DNA of 64,000 nucleotides from Campylorhamphus procurvoides (Eukaryota; Chordata; Aves; Passeriformes; Dendrocolaptidae), in contig WBMV01005093.1 of assembly GCA_013396655.1 (NCBI GenBank), positions 62,001 through 126,000 of the forward strand, read 5' to 3'. A model generated the notes under the pieces. It made no database searches, was not told the origin of the DNA, and saw only the letters and a program-made list of their open reading frames with translations. Every line of letters starts with the position of its first letter. Positions within the stretch are counted from its first letter, which is position 1. The position numbers were made by a program, and so were the translations under genes. Below, piece by piece: positions 52,001-63,646 of the stretch.

Positions 52001-55000
52001 TCATTGTAGAGAACTTGAGCAGTGAAGTTCTGGTTTGCTCCAAGCGGTTCTTTCCTGATGAAGATCACAATCTGGTAATCTATGTGATAGCCTGCAGCAG
52101 TCTTTTTCCTAACTGCATCTACAGGCTAGGTCTTTGCATGGAAAAGTTTTGAGCTATGCTTTGAAGTGGTAATCATGATATTACGTGTCCTTAAACATAC
52201 TGGAAATTAAATTATGTGTGGTTAAGCTTTGTTAGAACTTTAAACAAATTTAGTCTCCTTCATATGGAGTTGCACTATTATTATGCATGTACTTAACCCG
52301 GTATAACAAATGCTACCAAATTGTTTGTTTGAAGACTTTCTTTGCAAAACATTTAACAGCTAAGAGGGTTATAAATATTCAGTAGTGGTTTTCTGGGTTT
52401 GCAATTTTATTTCCTGAGGTTCTGTTTGATAATCAACAATTAATTACTAATGAAACATATGTCACTTTCTCACTTCCTACACTAGCGTTTTTTAATGTTT
52501 TTAATTTTTTTTTTAGTATTCTTGGAGAAAGTTCACATAGCAGTTTGTAAGTATAGTGCTATTTCTTTCCACAGTAGCTAGAGGACATATAGTATCTAGA
52601 AGACACATATGTATCTCTTGAAGCCAAAAGGTTGTGTAAGCAGCAATTCTTCAGCTGAGATCTCCTAAAAACATATTTTAATAACTACTTATATGATTGA
52701 GATACAGGACACTAAAAGCTCTTTTGTACTCTGTAAGAGTTGCAGTTGCATAGCATCCTTATGGATGAACACCTAAATAAATTAATTGGCTTAGTATCAG
52801 ACTTGAAACTTTGATAAGTTTTAGGCATTTTAAACATTTTAAAATGTTGGTTTTTCCCCATGAGCAAAAACCCATGGAAAGCAGAGTTGTAGGTACTTGC
52901 ATGGCAACTTGGGTTTTACTATTTGAACTCCCTCAAACTATGAGAAAAATTGGAAGAACTGAAACAACATAATCTGTTTTCTTTATTTTGTAGCTTAATT
53001 AGGACTTGTTGCTAAAACAGATTGATGTGACCCACATTACAGCATAGGAAAATGGAACAAGGAAAAAATACCCTTAAATTAATGCCAGTGTACACAGAGA
53101 TGAGGATTTTCAACCTTATGTAATAACATCTTTTTTAAAGGTCACCACCAGCAAAATTTGCATGTTCTAGGCCCAAGTATTTCTTGTATTTCCTCTCCAC
53201 GTTTACCTTCCCTGAACTCTGCTCTGTCCTAAATACAACCAAGTATTTAATTAACCTAGTAATTATGTAGGACTGTTGGCTACATTAAATCATTCAAATG
53301 CAAGATAGGTAGATTGTATAATTTTAGATCTTATTTCCCAGTGTTCTGTGGGAGAGCGCTGGTTAATCAAAATAGCAGCTATTAAAAAGCTTTGTCATTT
53401 GTACTGTTAAAATCAGTATACATTTTTTTTACTCACCAATATTACAGGTGATATAGAGATGTTCCTATACCAAGAGGCATACTAAAATTTCTTTTTAAGC
53501 ATGTAGTCTTAACCCTGGACCTCCTACTTAATGTTGTAAGTCAAGTAAATTTACAAGAGACAAGTTCTACATTGACTTTTGGACTTTAATTCTATTGTGT
53601 GCTTGTATGCACGTAAAAACGAAGCTAGAGACAACATCTTAAGTGTTTGGGAGAAATGTAGGGGTGTTGGAGGGTACTTTTCTTTACAAATCTATTTAGA
53701 TGAGCTAAATATATAACAAAATATTTTTGTTCTGTCTTCAGAGGACTCCTGTTTGTCTTTTATCTTCTGAAGTGCTAACTCTCTACAGCTGTTAAAAAGT
53801 AATCCAGACTATTCAGATAGTGATAGATGCATTAAATATTGCTTTAAACATGTTCCTGCTGAGAGTCAGTATTTATTATAAACTCTTTCAAGTCATAAGC
53901 CATGCCATTAGTCATTTAAGCTGTGTGCACATCTTTGCATCGGTGTGGTTTTTTCCTTGAAGAATCCTACTCAAAGAACTAGCCAAAAAATATTCATCTG
54001 AATATCAAAAAATTAAATGAAAAAAGCCAAGAGATGGTTGGACAAAATTCGACTAAGTTTTGAAAGTGATCATCTTTCTAGCATGTTTAGAAAAAAAGGT
54101 TTTCTCTTATGAGTATAGATCTCTGTATTCATTTTTTCCTCCTCTGACTTTGCCAGTTATGCTTAGATGAGTAAGGCTCTAGAAGAAAGTCATTAATTGC
54201 AGCAGCTTTTTTGAGGAAAAACATCTGATTGCTCCAGACCTCACTGAAAAGCATGGAACTAGCACTGCAAATAGAGTCCACTGTTGTGCTGTATTTAGAT
54301 CAAGTACCTTTGACAAGTCTTATGAAACTGCAAACTCCAGGATGGAATTTCTTGTCAAGTTTCCCCTTTGTCTTTCATTTGCAACTATTTTTCTCTTAGA
54401 GAGAAAGCCTTAGGCTTTCTTTAAAAAAACCCCAAACAACCAACAACCCTGAACCTAGTAATTATTGTGATGTTTCTTTTACGACTAGATTTCATGTGAA
54501 TAAATTTTATCATTTTTCTTATGTATGCGTGTCTTAGAAGAATCATGTAAATGGAGAGCCATCAGGATTTTGTTCATAGTCAGAAGAATGGAATTACTGA
54601 AGAATAATAAATAAGTAAAAAAAACCCACTCTGGAAATGATGCTTGACATCAGTCAGCCAGATAATATTCTTGTTTTGGATTTTTTTTTTCTGAAGAATA
54701 ATTAATTCTGACTTAGTAACAAACCACCTTAGCTTGCAACTGAAAAACGCCTCTAAATGTTGTTGTGCTTCCTGAGTCAGAAGGGTATATCTAGGCTTAA
54801 AAGTACTTTGAACTATAGCAGCTTATATTCAGAAATGGGCTTTTTGACCATCTCTTTATAAACTGAATATAAAAAGGGAAAAAACCTATATGTGTCTATT
54901 TAACTTAAAGCATATTTTCTGATAACATGATCAGAGATCTGATTCTGTCTAAACAGGTGTTATGGTTGCAAGTAGGGCTTTAAAGAGTGGTTTCTTACTT

Positions 55001-57520
55001 CTGTGCAATACTTGGGTAACTGGAGCTCTCACCCAGGATAGAGGAGAAAAAAAGATTTGATTTCATTTTCTCAAAGAAGAACAAGTTTGTTTGATTTCCA
55101 GCTGCTGTTTATAGGATATACTTGAACAGAAGGAAGAGTGTGTATTTTAGATTCTTCTTGTTGAAACTGTTTCCATTGAATGTGAAACAGAAATTCAGCC
55201 TGCCAAGAGTGAGTGTGAGGACAGGTCAGGTATATCTAGAGTCCCCTTTCTTAGAAAGCAGGGAGAAAACTGGGCTTTAGTCTCTGTTCTGCAGAGTTCC
55301 TTGCTTACAAATTACTCTTGTGGCCAGTTAAGATTTGTGCACAAATAAACAGCTTCATCTTGAGGTGCTAAAATGGCTTTATTCTTATACCTTTGGGTAT
55401 ACTTAAAAAATGCATTTTAGACCTGTGAAGTTCAAGCACTGTTCCCTAGAGGAGAGAACTGAATCTCAGATCTTTCACGTCCTGATTAAGCGTGGAATTC
55501 GAGGAGATGGTTCAATGGAATCACTTAATCTCTTGAAGGGAGGAGCTTCCTTTCACTAGGGAAGTTCAGCACGGTCCTAGAGGTTTTTTACATATTTTGT
55601 GATGCATCCTTTTTTTTCCATTTTTTCTCCCTCCAGATGGCCAGTCTCAGCATCTCCACCATCAGCCTTCTTTGTTGTCTAATCCTGAGTTTATGACTTC
55701 GCTCTTGTTTTCAGTATTTATGTTTTTCCATTGTTTGAATAGTAGGATGTTTTACTGTGAGAAATCTTGTAGGTATTGAAAATTAAAGGTTTATGTGTGG
55801 ATTGATTATATGTGGAAAAGTTCCTCAAATACTGATGTAAGAGTCTTTGAAGTGGCAGTAGGAGAGCCAAAATTGCATTTCATTTGATTAATTTTTATTT
55901 CCAATTTATGTTTTGGTCTTTGTGTTTTCTTTGAACATAATGTTCTTTCTCTTCTATCCATTTCCCTGTTTCTAATGAATAAGTTTCTGATTTGGGTTAT
56001 TGAAGTCCTCTAGTAACACGCACAGGTATCCTTATAACCATGTAGACTAGATTGTATAAAGTTCAGAGCAGAGATCTAGTTTTTAATGAAAATAATAGTA
56101 ACTAAAAAAGCCACTCTTCTCCCCCCATAATTTCATTTGAGGTTGTAGTGCTGAAGAAAATTCCTTAGAAACTAAAAGGAAGAATCGATTTTGTATCACA
56201 AAGAATTTATATAGAATTTATTAAAAGTAGATCTTTACCTTAAGCTTTAGACCTCATCTCTGAAGACCCTGCTACCATGACTGTAAGACAAACAAAAATT
56301 TCTGAGTATGGATATTTGTGAAAATATGGTTGGAATATTTAATGAATGATACCAGAAGTATTTCAGTAAAAATCTCTGTTCCAAATATAAAGTAAACAGA
56401 GAGAAAACAGTAACCCTGTATCTGTTAAAAAATTAAATAGAATTTGTAAAAGCACAGATTTGTCTATTTCTGTACCCTTGGTATGGGACAACACTGAAAG
56501 AAAATTGAAGATGAAAATCTGTTTCATCTCAGGATAGTACTTGTGGTCATTGTGGTGTGGGGACTTCTCAGAATCAAACAGTTCAACACAAGTGCTTATC
56601 AAGTACAGATTTTTAAATACTTGATGTATCACAGAAGGTGTGTATGCATGTATACACATATATGATCTGCCTCACAGTAGTCGGGGGGGAAGCTTGTATT
56701 TTAATAGAAAGGGGGAAATTAGTATTTTTAGTATATTTCTAATTTCTAGTAACCACCTCCTTGTGTGCACCCTTCTCTTCAAGTGAAAATCCATAATTGC
56801 TTCCATATTACTTCCTAATGCACCTTTGTGGGAAATAATTATAAAAATTATACAAAAGCTTACCTGGATTCTTTGAAGCCTGACTGTGTTGTAAACCAGA
56901 TATATATTCCATTTAACCTTTGTCTTTCATAAAACTAATCAAAATTATATTATTTGGTATTTTGAACTATTTCAAGAGATACATGTGTAATCTCTGTTTT
57001 TCCAGGTATGTTTTAATGTATGTTGTTCCTGGGGTGTGTAATCAGTTTTATGGTTCCTTGGTCCATCTTTCTCTTGGTCTATTTTTCTTTTGATGAGTTT
57101 GAAGAGTTTCCCCATTTTAGCTGTTGCCCCTAAAGGAAGATGTTTGTAATTACTTGGGAAGACATCTTGTAATCGATTTTTAAAGGGCACAAGCTGAAAG
57201 TGGTAGGTACTTGGTTAAAGGTCAACATACGTGTCTCAGTTCAGATTTGGAGTGTACATTTGAAATCAATTTCTTGACTGTCGCCACTCACTTTACTTTT
57301 ATGCAATGTGCTGTTGTCCGTGAATAGAATATACTTTTTCAGGTCTGAGTGAAATGAAGCAAAGGGTACATGCTTATGGGCATCCAGCCAGGTAAGTTCT
57401 AGTTCAGACCAATCCCCCCAAAATATGTATTATATGGACTTGAGGTTCTCAGCATCTGTTGAGTGCTTTATAAATCCACTTGTAATAAGATCTGCAGTCT
57501 GCCAATGCAGTGCAGCTGAA
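45692..57520 (+). other. ASPH: ASPH intron 1, proximal part
   Basis: First part of a 17-kb intron running from the donor at 45692 to the acceptor at 62739. After the CpG island fades (about 46090) the DNA is AT-rich with no recognised repeat body. A/C-rich tracts lie at about 54421-54450. Open frames up to 141 codons (51212-51637) lack similarity to any family I know and no splice-compatible coding exon is apparent. Confidence 0.65.
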
Positions 57521-57525
57521 GTGAA

Positions 57526-58352
57526 TGTCATGGTTTGGCCCTAGATAAATGCTTGATGTCCAGCAAAACTCCTTCAAGGCCTCCCCCCACCCCCTTTCAC
57601 CTTCCAGAGGGAAGAAAAGAAAACCAGCTAGTAATTTACGGCTAGAGATAACAACCGAAAGACGAGCTTTGATTAATACTGCGGGCAAAGCAGAACTTAG
57701 AATAATGCTTAAATTTATTACTAACAAACTAAAAACTAAAACTAAGAAATAAAAAACAGTTTAGAAACACTTTCCCACCACCACCCCCTGATCTGTCCAT
57801 GCCCCCTCCTTTCCCTGATGGTGCGGGGAACAGGGGAATGGAAGGTTTACAGTCAGTTGTTGCTGGGTCAGCCATTCGCAGATCTAAGTCCAAAACTCAA
57901 GCAACAGTTCGGTCTCAGGGGGTTTTCCTGTGGGCTGCAAAGGGGACAGTTCGCTTCACCACAGTCATCACCATGGTCACAGGGNCAAGGGGACAACTCA
58001 TAATCACCATGGTCATCACCAACGTATTCAGGGAATAATAGTTTTAAGTCCACTCCCTGATCCGTGGGGTCCCTCCCCCTACTTCTCCTCTTCTCCTCCT
58101 GCACTGACCTTGATGTCTGCGTTGTGATGTTGTTAACCCATGGCTGCCGAATTCTAACTGCGCCACAACTTCTTAAATATGTTTTCACGCAGGGGCGTAA
58201 CTTAATGGTTCAAAAGCAGGAAGTTTTCCTCGGAGCTGGCCCTCATTGGCCCTGCTCTATAGGATGGAGGGAAACTTCCAGAGGCTTCCAACAGAAGTCA
58301 ATCTTCCTCTTATAAAAAAAAAAACAAACCCTAACCAGATAAACCCACGACA
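57526..58352 (-). mobile_element. 827-bp ERVL-like solo LTR in ASPH intron 1, antisense
   Basis: The + strand limits are TGTCATGGTTTGG and AAACCCACGACA, flanked by a perfect 5-bp target duplication gtgaa at 57521-57525 and 58353-58357. On the minus strand it carries a CCAAT motif (gccaatgag), a TATA-like ATATTTAA at 58180-58173 and AATAAA at 57719-57714, in that order, so transcription would run against ASPH. The TATA-like region resembles that of the degenerate LTR near 13103. An N at 57985 lies in a run of ccatggtcac/tcaccatggtc repeats, so the true length may differ. No retroviral genes are present. It sits about 1.2 kb upstream of the putative muscle promoter P2. Confidence 0.87.
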
Positions 58353-58357
58353 GTGAA

Positions 58358-59522
58358 GTTGCAACAAATTGCCTAATCTGATGCCTATCAAAACACTGAT
58401 TTATATGCAATAGACTGCATGTCATTGCATGTAAAATTATTTTTCTTAATAAGCTGTTGATTTCTCCATATGTTTGGTAACTTTTACTCTTTGTTTACAC
58501 AAAGTTTTCCTTTTGTCTTCCTCTGAACTGCTGGTGCATCACATAAATTACTGAAATGTACTAGTCAGGAGGTCTTTCTTAGAGCATCTGGTCTGTTTAA
58601 TGTGTTCAAGTGGCTTTAAATATAGTTAAAAGATACACTACTTATAGAATCACCTGCCTGTAGTTCTTTTTTATCCATTTAAAAAGTCTTAAACTCTGGT
58701 GCTTTTTCTCACTTTTTTTCTCCCTTGAGCTACTGGGAATTGCATTTGGCAATTAGTTGCTGAATGTTGAAACCACAGGAGGTATATGTTATTTTACGAA
58801 GTCTTCATTCCATCTACCTTATAGCTATATTATTTAAACACGCATGGGGGAAGAAGGACAGAGTGCTAGATCATAAAGTTTTTATTAGGACTGCTGTGAA
58901 TGAGAAATGAGTTTGTTTCTGACTTCCACCCAAAATGAATAAGTAATAGAAATTTTGTCTGGTTTAACTTTATGATGTGGTATATTGCATGCTAGGAAAG
59001 CAGAATTTCCTTTGGCAAAATATCAGGAGCCGTCCTTTGGATCTGCTAGAAGTGCATACAATGTGTACCCGGGAACAGTTCTGATCTGAAAATTGTTTGA
59101 CAAGAATGCGTGTGGTTGGTTTCAAGTAACACTTTTAGAGGACTCAAAGCTGTGTTATAGAAATGAGTTGTCTCTTTTCTTAAAGTAGTTAGCAAGTTTC
59201 AAATGAACAGTCTCTACTCTGGAAGCCTGGTAGAGGAGTGCCAACATGGAGAAAGTTTCTTGAATGAGGGCCAGCTTAACAAATGCAATCAGGCAAGCTT
59301 TGTGTCCAGGCTTGTGTTTCTGCTTATGCACATGGATTTAATGTCCTTAGAGCTCAGGCACTGTGGCATGCGTTGCGGCAAAAATACTACAGTACAATGT
59401 GCTCAGTTTCATTTGCTGTTGTTTTTGATGTTAGAGGATTAAGGGGAGGGGAAAGGATCAACTACCCAGGATGCTCTGTTTGGAGGAGTAAGTGAATTTG
59501 ATTGTCGTCAGAACTAGATTGC
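58358..59522 (+). other. ASPH: ASPH intron 1, between LTR and P2
   Basis: AT-rich intronic DNA. An open frame at 59203-59442 (79 codons) overlaps another in a second frame and shows no domain. A G-rich aaggggaggggaaagg motif lies near 59440, just upstream of the muscle-type promoter elements. Confidence 0.55.
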
Positions 59523-59756
59523 CATATGAGTTCTGAAAAGCGTTTGGCTCCTGAGGATAACCGCTCTAAAAATAGATTCAGAGGAGAGGTTTCTCTTGGG
59601 TCCAGTTTCGGGTTCCAGCTGAGCTGGCTTTAGCAAATTTGTTTGCTCCTGTTGCAAGACTGGACTGAGGATAAATAGTTTCTTATTCTGCTTTCAACAT
59701 TAATTTTTTGGAGATACTGACACTTGCTCTCTCTGTGGAAATCGAGCACTAATGTT
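59523..59756 (+). promoter_or_regulatory. ASPH: Putative muscle promoter P2 of ASPH (junctin-type)
   Basis: Within 235 bp of the alternative start codon are a perfect MEF2 motif CTAAAAATAG (59566-59575), two E-boxes, CATATG (59523-59528) and CAGCTG (59616-59621), and a TATA-like ATAAATAG (59671-59678). Start of transcription near 59700 would give a short 5' UTR of about 55 nt; this is inference. Published work on the human AbetaH-J-J locus reports a second promoter, P2, activated by MEF2 in striated muscle and driving junctin and related forms. The position just ahead of a MAEDK-like exon fits that promoter. Confidence 0.65.
59566..59575 (+). promoter_or_regulatory. MEF2 binding motif in P2
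   Basis: CTAAAAATAG matches the MEF2 consensus CTA(A/T)4TA(G/A) exactly. It lies about 100 bp upstream of the TATA-like box and 182 bp upstream of the exon 1b start codon, a position consistent with a muscle promoter. Confidence 0.6.
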
Positions 59757-59772
59757 ATGGCTGACGACACAG
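59757..59772 (+). CDS. ASPH: ASPH alternative first coding exon 1b (junctin-type N-terminus)
   Basis: ATG GCT GAC GAC ACA G encodes MADDT plus the first base of a Glu codon, followed by the donor gtataa at 59773. It ends in the same phase as exon 1, so splicing to exon 2 gives MADDT-ETKHGG. Human junctin and the P2-derived isoforms start MAEDK-ETKHGG: same length, same acidic character and same splice position. The start has G at -3 and G at +4. Junctin is a short sarcoplasmic-reticulum protein that anchors calsequestrin near the ryanodine receptor in striated muscle. Only 16 coding bases are present, too short for ORF finders, so the call rests on position, phase, residue pattern and the upstream muscle elements. 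An out-of-frame ATG occurs 5 bases upstream. Confidence 0.8.
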
Positions 59773-62739
59773 GTATAATCCTAACCTTTTTTATGGGCAA
59801 ATGGAAAATGTGTACTTGCATATACTGGTTATGTCTGATTTTGTAATCAGCAAAGTAACTGAGGTACTGTAATTTGTTGGTGTTTGCTTGCCAGTTTGCC
59901 ATTCCAGCCTGAGTTACAGGCAGCTGAATCTGTTCTTTTTGATTGCGTGTTGTCTAGACTAGAGGTCTTTCATGAGTTTAAGGCAGGCGGTTGATTGTAA
60001 TTTATTTTTTGCTTGAGTAGACCATATGTTAACATATGAGACATTGTTTTGTCTTTAAATATCTGAAAGTTATTTTTTTGGTATGTAAAATTGCTAGGTG
60101 TCTTGAAGGTAAGCTAAAGGAAAAGGGTTTTCATACATTTTTAGCTAGGATTGACTAAGTGATGGGGTGGGTGAGGGATAGGATTTTATAGATTTGCCAT
60201 TGAGGAATAGAGCGTGCTTTAAGACTTTCTGATGTCTGCATAAAGACATCTGGTGGTGTAAGCACAGGCTTACCAGATATGGCAAGTGACCTACTTTTGA
60301 CATGGCTGGCAGCATGTGCAGGGAAAAGGCTTCAGTTGAGAATTAACTGTTTGGAATGAGCTCTGAGCCAGCTTCAGTGCATGCAGTGTTTTATTCTGGC
60401 CCTTTATGTAGCATTATTTTTGCAGACCATAGGTAAATTTTATGTTGCGTAACTTCCATTTATGTAAAAGTGTTGCATGATCACACTGTCATGATTGAGT
60501 TGTTTTGCAGGAGTTTTGAAAATAATTTTGCTATAAGGTAGGAAGCCACAGCGTAAAAATGTACCTTTTGTCACTGTTCTGAATTACATTTTTATAGCAG
60601 AATATTTTTGAGGAATTTGCATGAAACAGTCTTTTCTACTGGGAAAAATATGAACAGCTATGCTTGATTACTTATATGAGTTGTCTTTTATTTTCCTGTT
60701 CTTCTAACAAGTAAAGCTCCTTCTCTCAGAGGCAACTAGCAGTAAACAGGGAGAACAGTAAGATAAATGAGCGTGAGATGCAGTAAGATCCTCTTTTCTA
60801 TTTGCTCTAGAACTAAGTGGTAACTTGGACTCCTCTGAAATGTTTTTAGCCTTAAGGTTTAATTTTAAATATATACAAGGCTTTCATTGACTGCCTTGGA
60901 ACACAGGTGTAAGGAAGCCCTGCTTTTACATAATATATTTATTTCATAATATTAACATTCCCCACTCAAGAATACTTTAAGTAATATTCATATACAGTTG
61001 AGCATATTTCTGAATATACTGGCACATGATGCTTGTCTTTCTCTCTGTCTACAGGCTTCCTATGCATTTAGCACAAGAGAAATGTTAAAATGGGCTGTGT
61101 ATATGGACCTTGCACATATTTAATTAGGGAACTGTGCAGTAGCAAGTGATACGTGCTTGATGTGAGGCTAAGTTGTCTCAATTTCTCTCTGAACATTACT
61201 GGACATTTGTATTTAATGTAGAAAAGAAACTAAATTGGTGGTATTTGATCTTTGAAGGGAGTAGTCTCAATAAATTTTTTTTTTCTTCAGTAAAATGCTG
61301 AGCTGAGGGTTTTACTGGTCTGAACTTAGTATATAGCACATATTGAATGTAATAAAAGGGTAGTTTATTACAGCTGTAAACCTGATGGCAAGCAAGGTCT
61401 GAAAGTACGTATGTATAGTATCTGTTACAGAAATAAGTCAGTCACCAGTCTATCATTACTGTCTTTCAGAGCTACTCCATTTTATTGTGAAATACAGTTG
61501 TGTAGATGTTTAGCTGTTGAGAGCATTTTTTGTCTGTTCTATCATCAGTGTTGATACGTACATCAAACGTGACTTGCAATTAGTATGATAAAGTTAACTC
61601 CTTATTGTCACAATATTCATGACAAAGTTTCTCAAGTACTTCAAAACATAAAAATAATTTTGCTTTAATAACTTGGACTGCATGTAGCTGAATAGGCAAA
61701 AGTTGGGTCTTAGAACAGAATGAAGTGGAATAGAGTGATGAACATGAAACTGCAGCCATGTGCCAGCTTTGTAGCCTTAATATCAGGAGGCAGAAGAGCA
61801 GACCTTGAGCTTTGGAGAAAGACCACAGGCATCTTTTTGGTAGCATACTTTTTTTAATATATATCTCCTTTTGCCAATATCATCCCAAAAACAAAACCAA
61901 GCAATTTATGTCTTTGCTAGTGGCAATATCCATTTGAAACCTGTTATTCATATCTACGTCGAGGTCTATCTTCTTCTAATTGTTTGTTTATACCTTCTGA
62001 ATTTTTTCATATGCATTTACTTTCCATATGTGCTGTTAATAATAAAATTGTGGTTTGCTTTATGTCTCTCTGTCATGCTTTTACTTGTATGTTCCATGGG
62101 ACTGGAAGACTGAAGTTATTTAGCACGGAAGGAATCTCTGCTTGATTCTAAGCAACAGGAAAAATGTTTTTGGTTGGTTAAGTGTCTGTCTGAACTTGGA
62201 GTCCAGACTTTAGAGCTTTCTTAGGCTATTTGAATTGTCAGGTTGGTTCTTTGAGCTCTTTCAAGTACTTTTGAAACTTAATTCAGTAGAAACGCTTGCA
62301 AAGCTTTTCTGCTGGCTGTAGTGTCCTCTGGTGGCAGCCTGGGAAATTCAGGCACAAATGCAAGGCATCTCAAAAATGTTAAGCTCTGTAAATACACACA
62401 GAAGGAGAGAGGGAGAGCAAGGCAGGTTTTCTGGTTAAGTTGTAAAACAAAATAATGGGGGATTTTGTTGTTTGGTTGCTTATGAAACTTTAGCCTAGAA
62501 TCATTAAACTTCCCACAGTGATATGAAAAGCAAGTACCTGTGTTGAGGTTTAAAAATAAAAACTAAAGAAAACCCAAAGAAACCCCATAGCAACAAAAAA
62601 ACACCAAAAAACCCCGTTGCTCAAATGTCCTGTATTCTGTGTAGTCACAAGAAAAAAGTTTTATAATTATATCCTCAATATTAATGTTCTAGCTCTTACA
62701 CAAATCTGTTTTTCCTATTTGTTTGTCTTATTTTAACAG
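59773..62739 (+). other. ASPH: ASPH intron between exon 1b and exon 2
   Basis: 2,967 bp of AT-rich intron. An A/C-rich low-complexity tract lies at about 62555-62615, shortly before the acceptor. Open frames of 80-90 codons (59630-59902 minus, 61580-61846 minus, 61871-62113 plus) are unremarkable. The acceptor is preceded by a T-rich tract and ends ttttaacag. Confidence 0.75.
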
Positions 62740-62889
62740 AGACTAAGCATGGAGGAAGCAAGAATGGAAAGAAAGAAGGCCTCTCTGGAAGTTCATTTTT
62801 CACCTGGTTTATGGTGATTGCTTTGCTGGGAGTTTGGACATCAGTGGCAGTTGTCTGGTTTGAACTTGTAGATTATGAAGAAGTTCTAG
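62740..62889 (+). CDS. ASPH: ASPH coding exon 2 (shared transmembrane exon)
   Basis: 150 bp encoding residues 21-70 of the P1 form: ETKHGGSKNGKKEGLSGSS, then a hydrophobic span at residues 40-61 (Phe-Phe-Thr-Trp ... Val-Val-Trp-Phe), then ELVDYEEVL. The basic stretch before the span and the acidic residues after it fit a type II signal anchor with the N-terminus in the cytosol and the remainder in the ER/SR lumen. The segment is nearly identical to the human ASPH/junctin/junctate exon from memory (for example Glu for Asp after the Trp-Phe pair), which makes this the strongest evidence for the gene. The acceptor is ttttaacag, the donor g|gtaaga at 62890, phase 1 at both ends, so it serves both first exons. 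It is the common exon of all isoforms of this locus. Confidence 0.96.
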
Positions 62890-63601
62890 GTAAGAATTTT
62901 AAATATTAAGATTTTTCTAATAGTATTATGATATGCATTAAATGAAGGCCATTTAAAATTTTTAGATGAATTATTTGACTACTGCAGTGTTTGCAATTGA
63001 CCAACATGATAAAAATAAGTAATGTATTTCAAAAACTGTTTTAATATAGGATTCTCATAAGACTGAAAAAGGGTATTAACATCCCTCAGGATCTCTTTGT
63101 AGCATGTTTACTGTAGTTCATTTGAGAGGTGAGCTAAATATGCGTTGTTTGAATATAAGCTCTTAGAAACTTGCAGCGGTGGTTGAAAGTGGGCAGCTAA
63201 TTTTATCCATCCTCTGATGGACTGCGATGCCTGTAGGGTCAGGATAGCGAATCAGTGATCCGTTCATGAGTGAGCTGTTGAATGACCTCAGTTTTAAGCT
63301 TACGATTGTGATAATTGTATCTTAGTATGACAATTTTTAGAGAGTGCTGTTAATATAATATTTAAGGGTGCAAATTAATGTCTCCGGTTTAAAGATATAT
63401 GAAATAGGTACAGTTGTACTTGATGTAGGATTCAACATGCACTTTTACAACTGGTGGTTTTACAAAATTTAGAAATCTGTTGGTACCTGCTTTTTTGGAT
63501 CTGGACCGATTTTTTTTTTTTTTAAGAGAGGCTTCTGGTTTGCAACTTAATTGGGTCTAGTAATGCAAATAATGTTTTTTATATTTTTACCATGCATGCA
63601 G
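62890..63601 (+). other. ASPH: ASPH intron 2
   Basis: 712 bp, GT...AG, AT-rich, with a T run near 63510-63523. The pyrimidine tract before the acceptor is weak and interrupted (atatttttaccatgcatgcag), consistent with regulated inclusion of the next exon. Confidence 0.9.
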
Positions 63602-63646
63602 CCAAAGCAAAGGATTTCCGTTATAACTTGTCAGAGGTCCTACAAG
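63602..63646 (+). CDS. ASPH: ASPH coding exon 3 (45-nt cassette exon)
   Basis: Encodes AKAKDFRYNLSEVLQ, beginning in the codon split with exon 2 and ending in phase 1 before the donor gtagga at 63647. The peptide matches the human ASPH segment after YEEVL as I recall it. At 45 nt it can be skipped without changing frame, and human junctin lacks exactly this piece. The weak acceptor tract and non-consensus donor support alternative use. It contains an N-linked glycosylation sequon, Asn-Leu-Ser, on the lumenal side. The next coding exon (a short acidic Asp/Gly-rich Ca-binding segment in the family) is not in the window. Confidence 0.94.
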
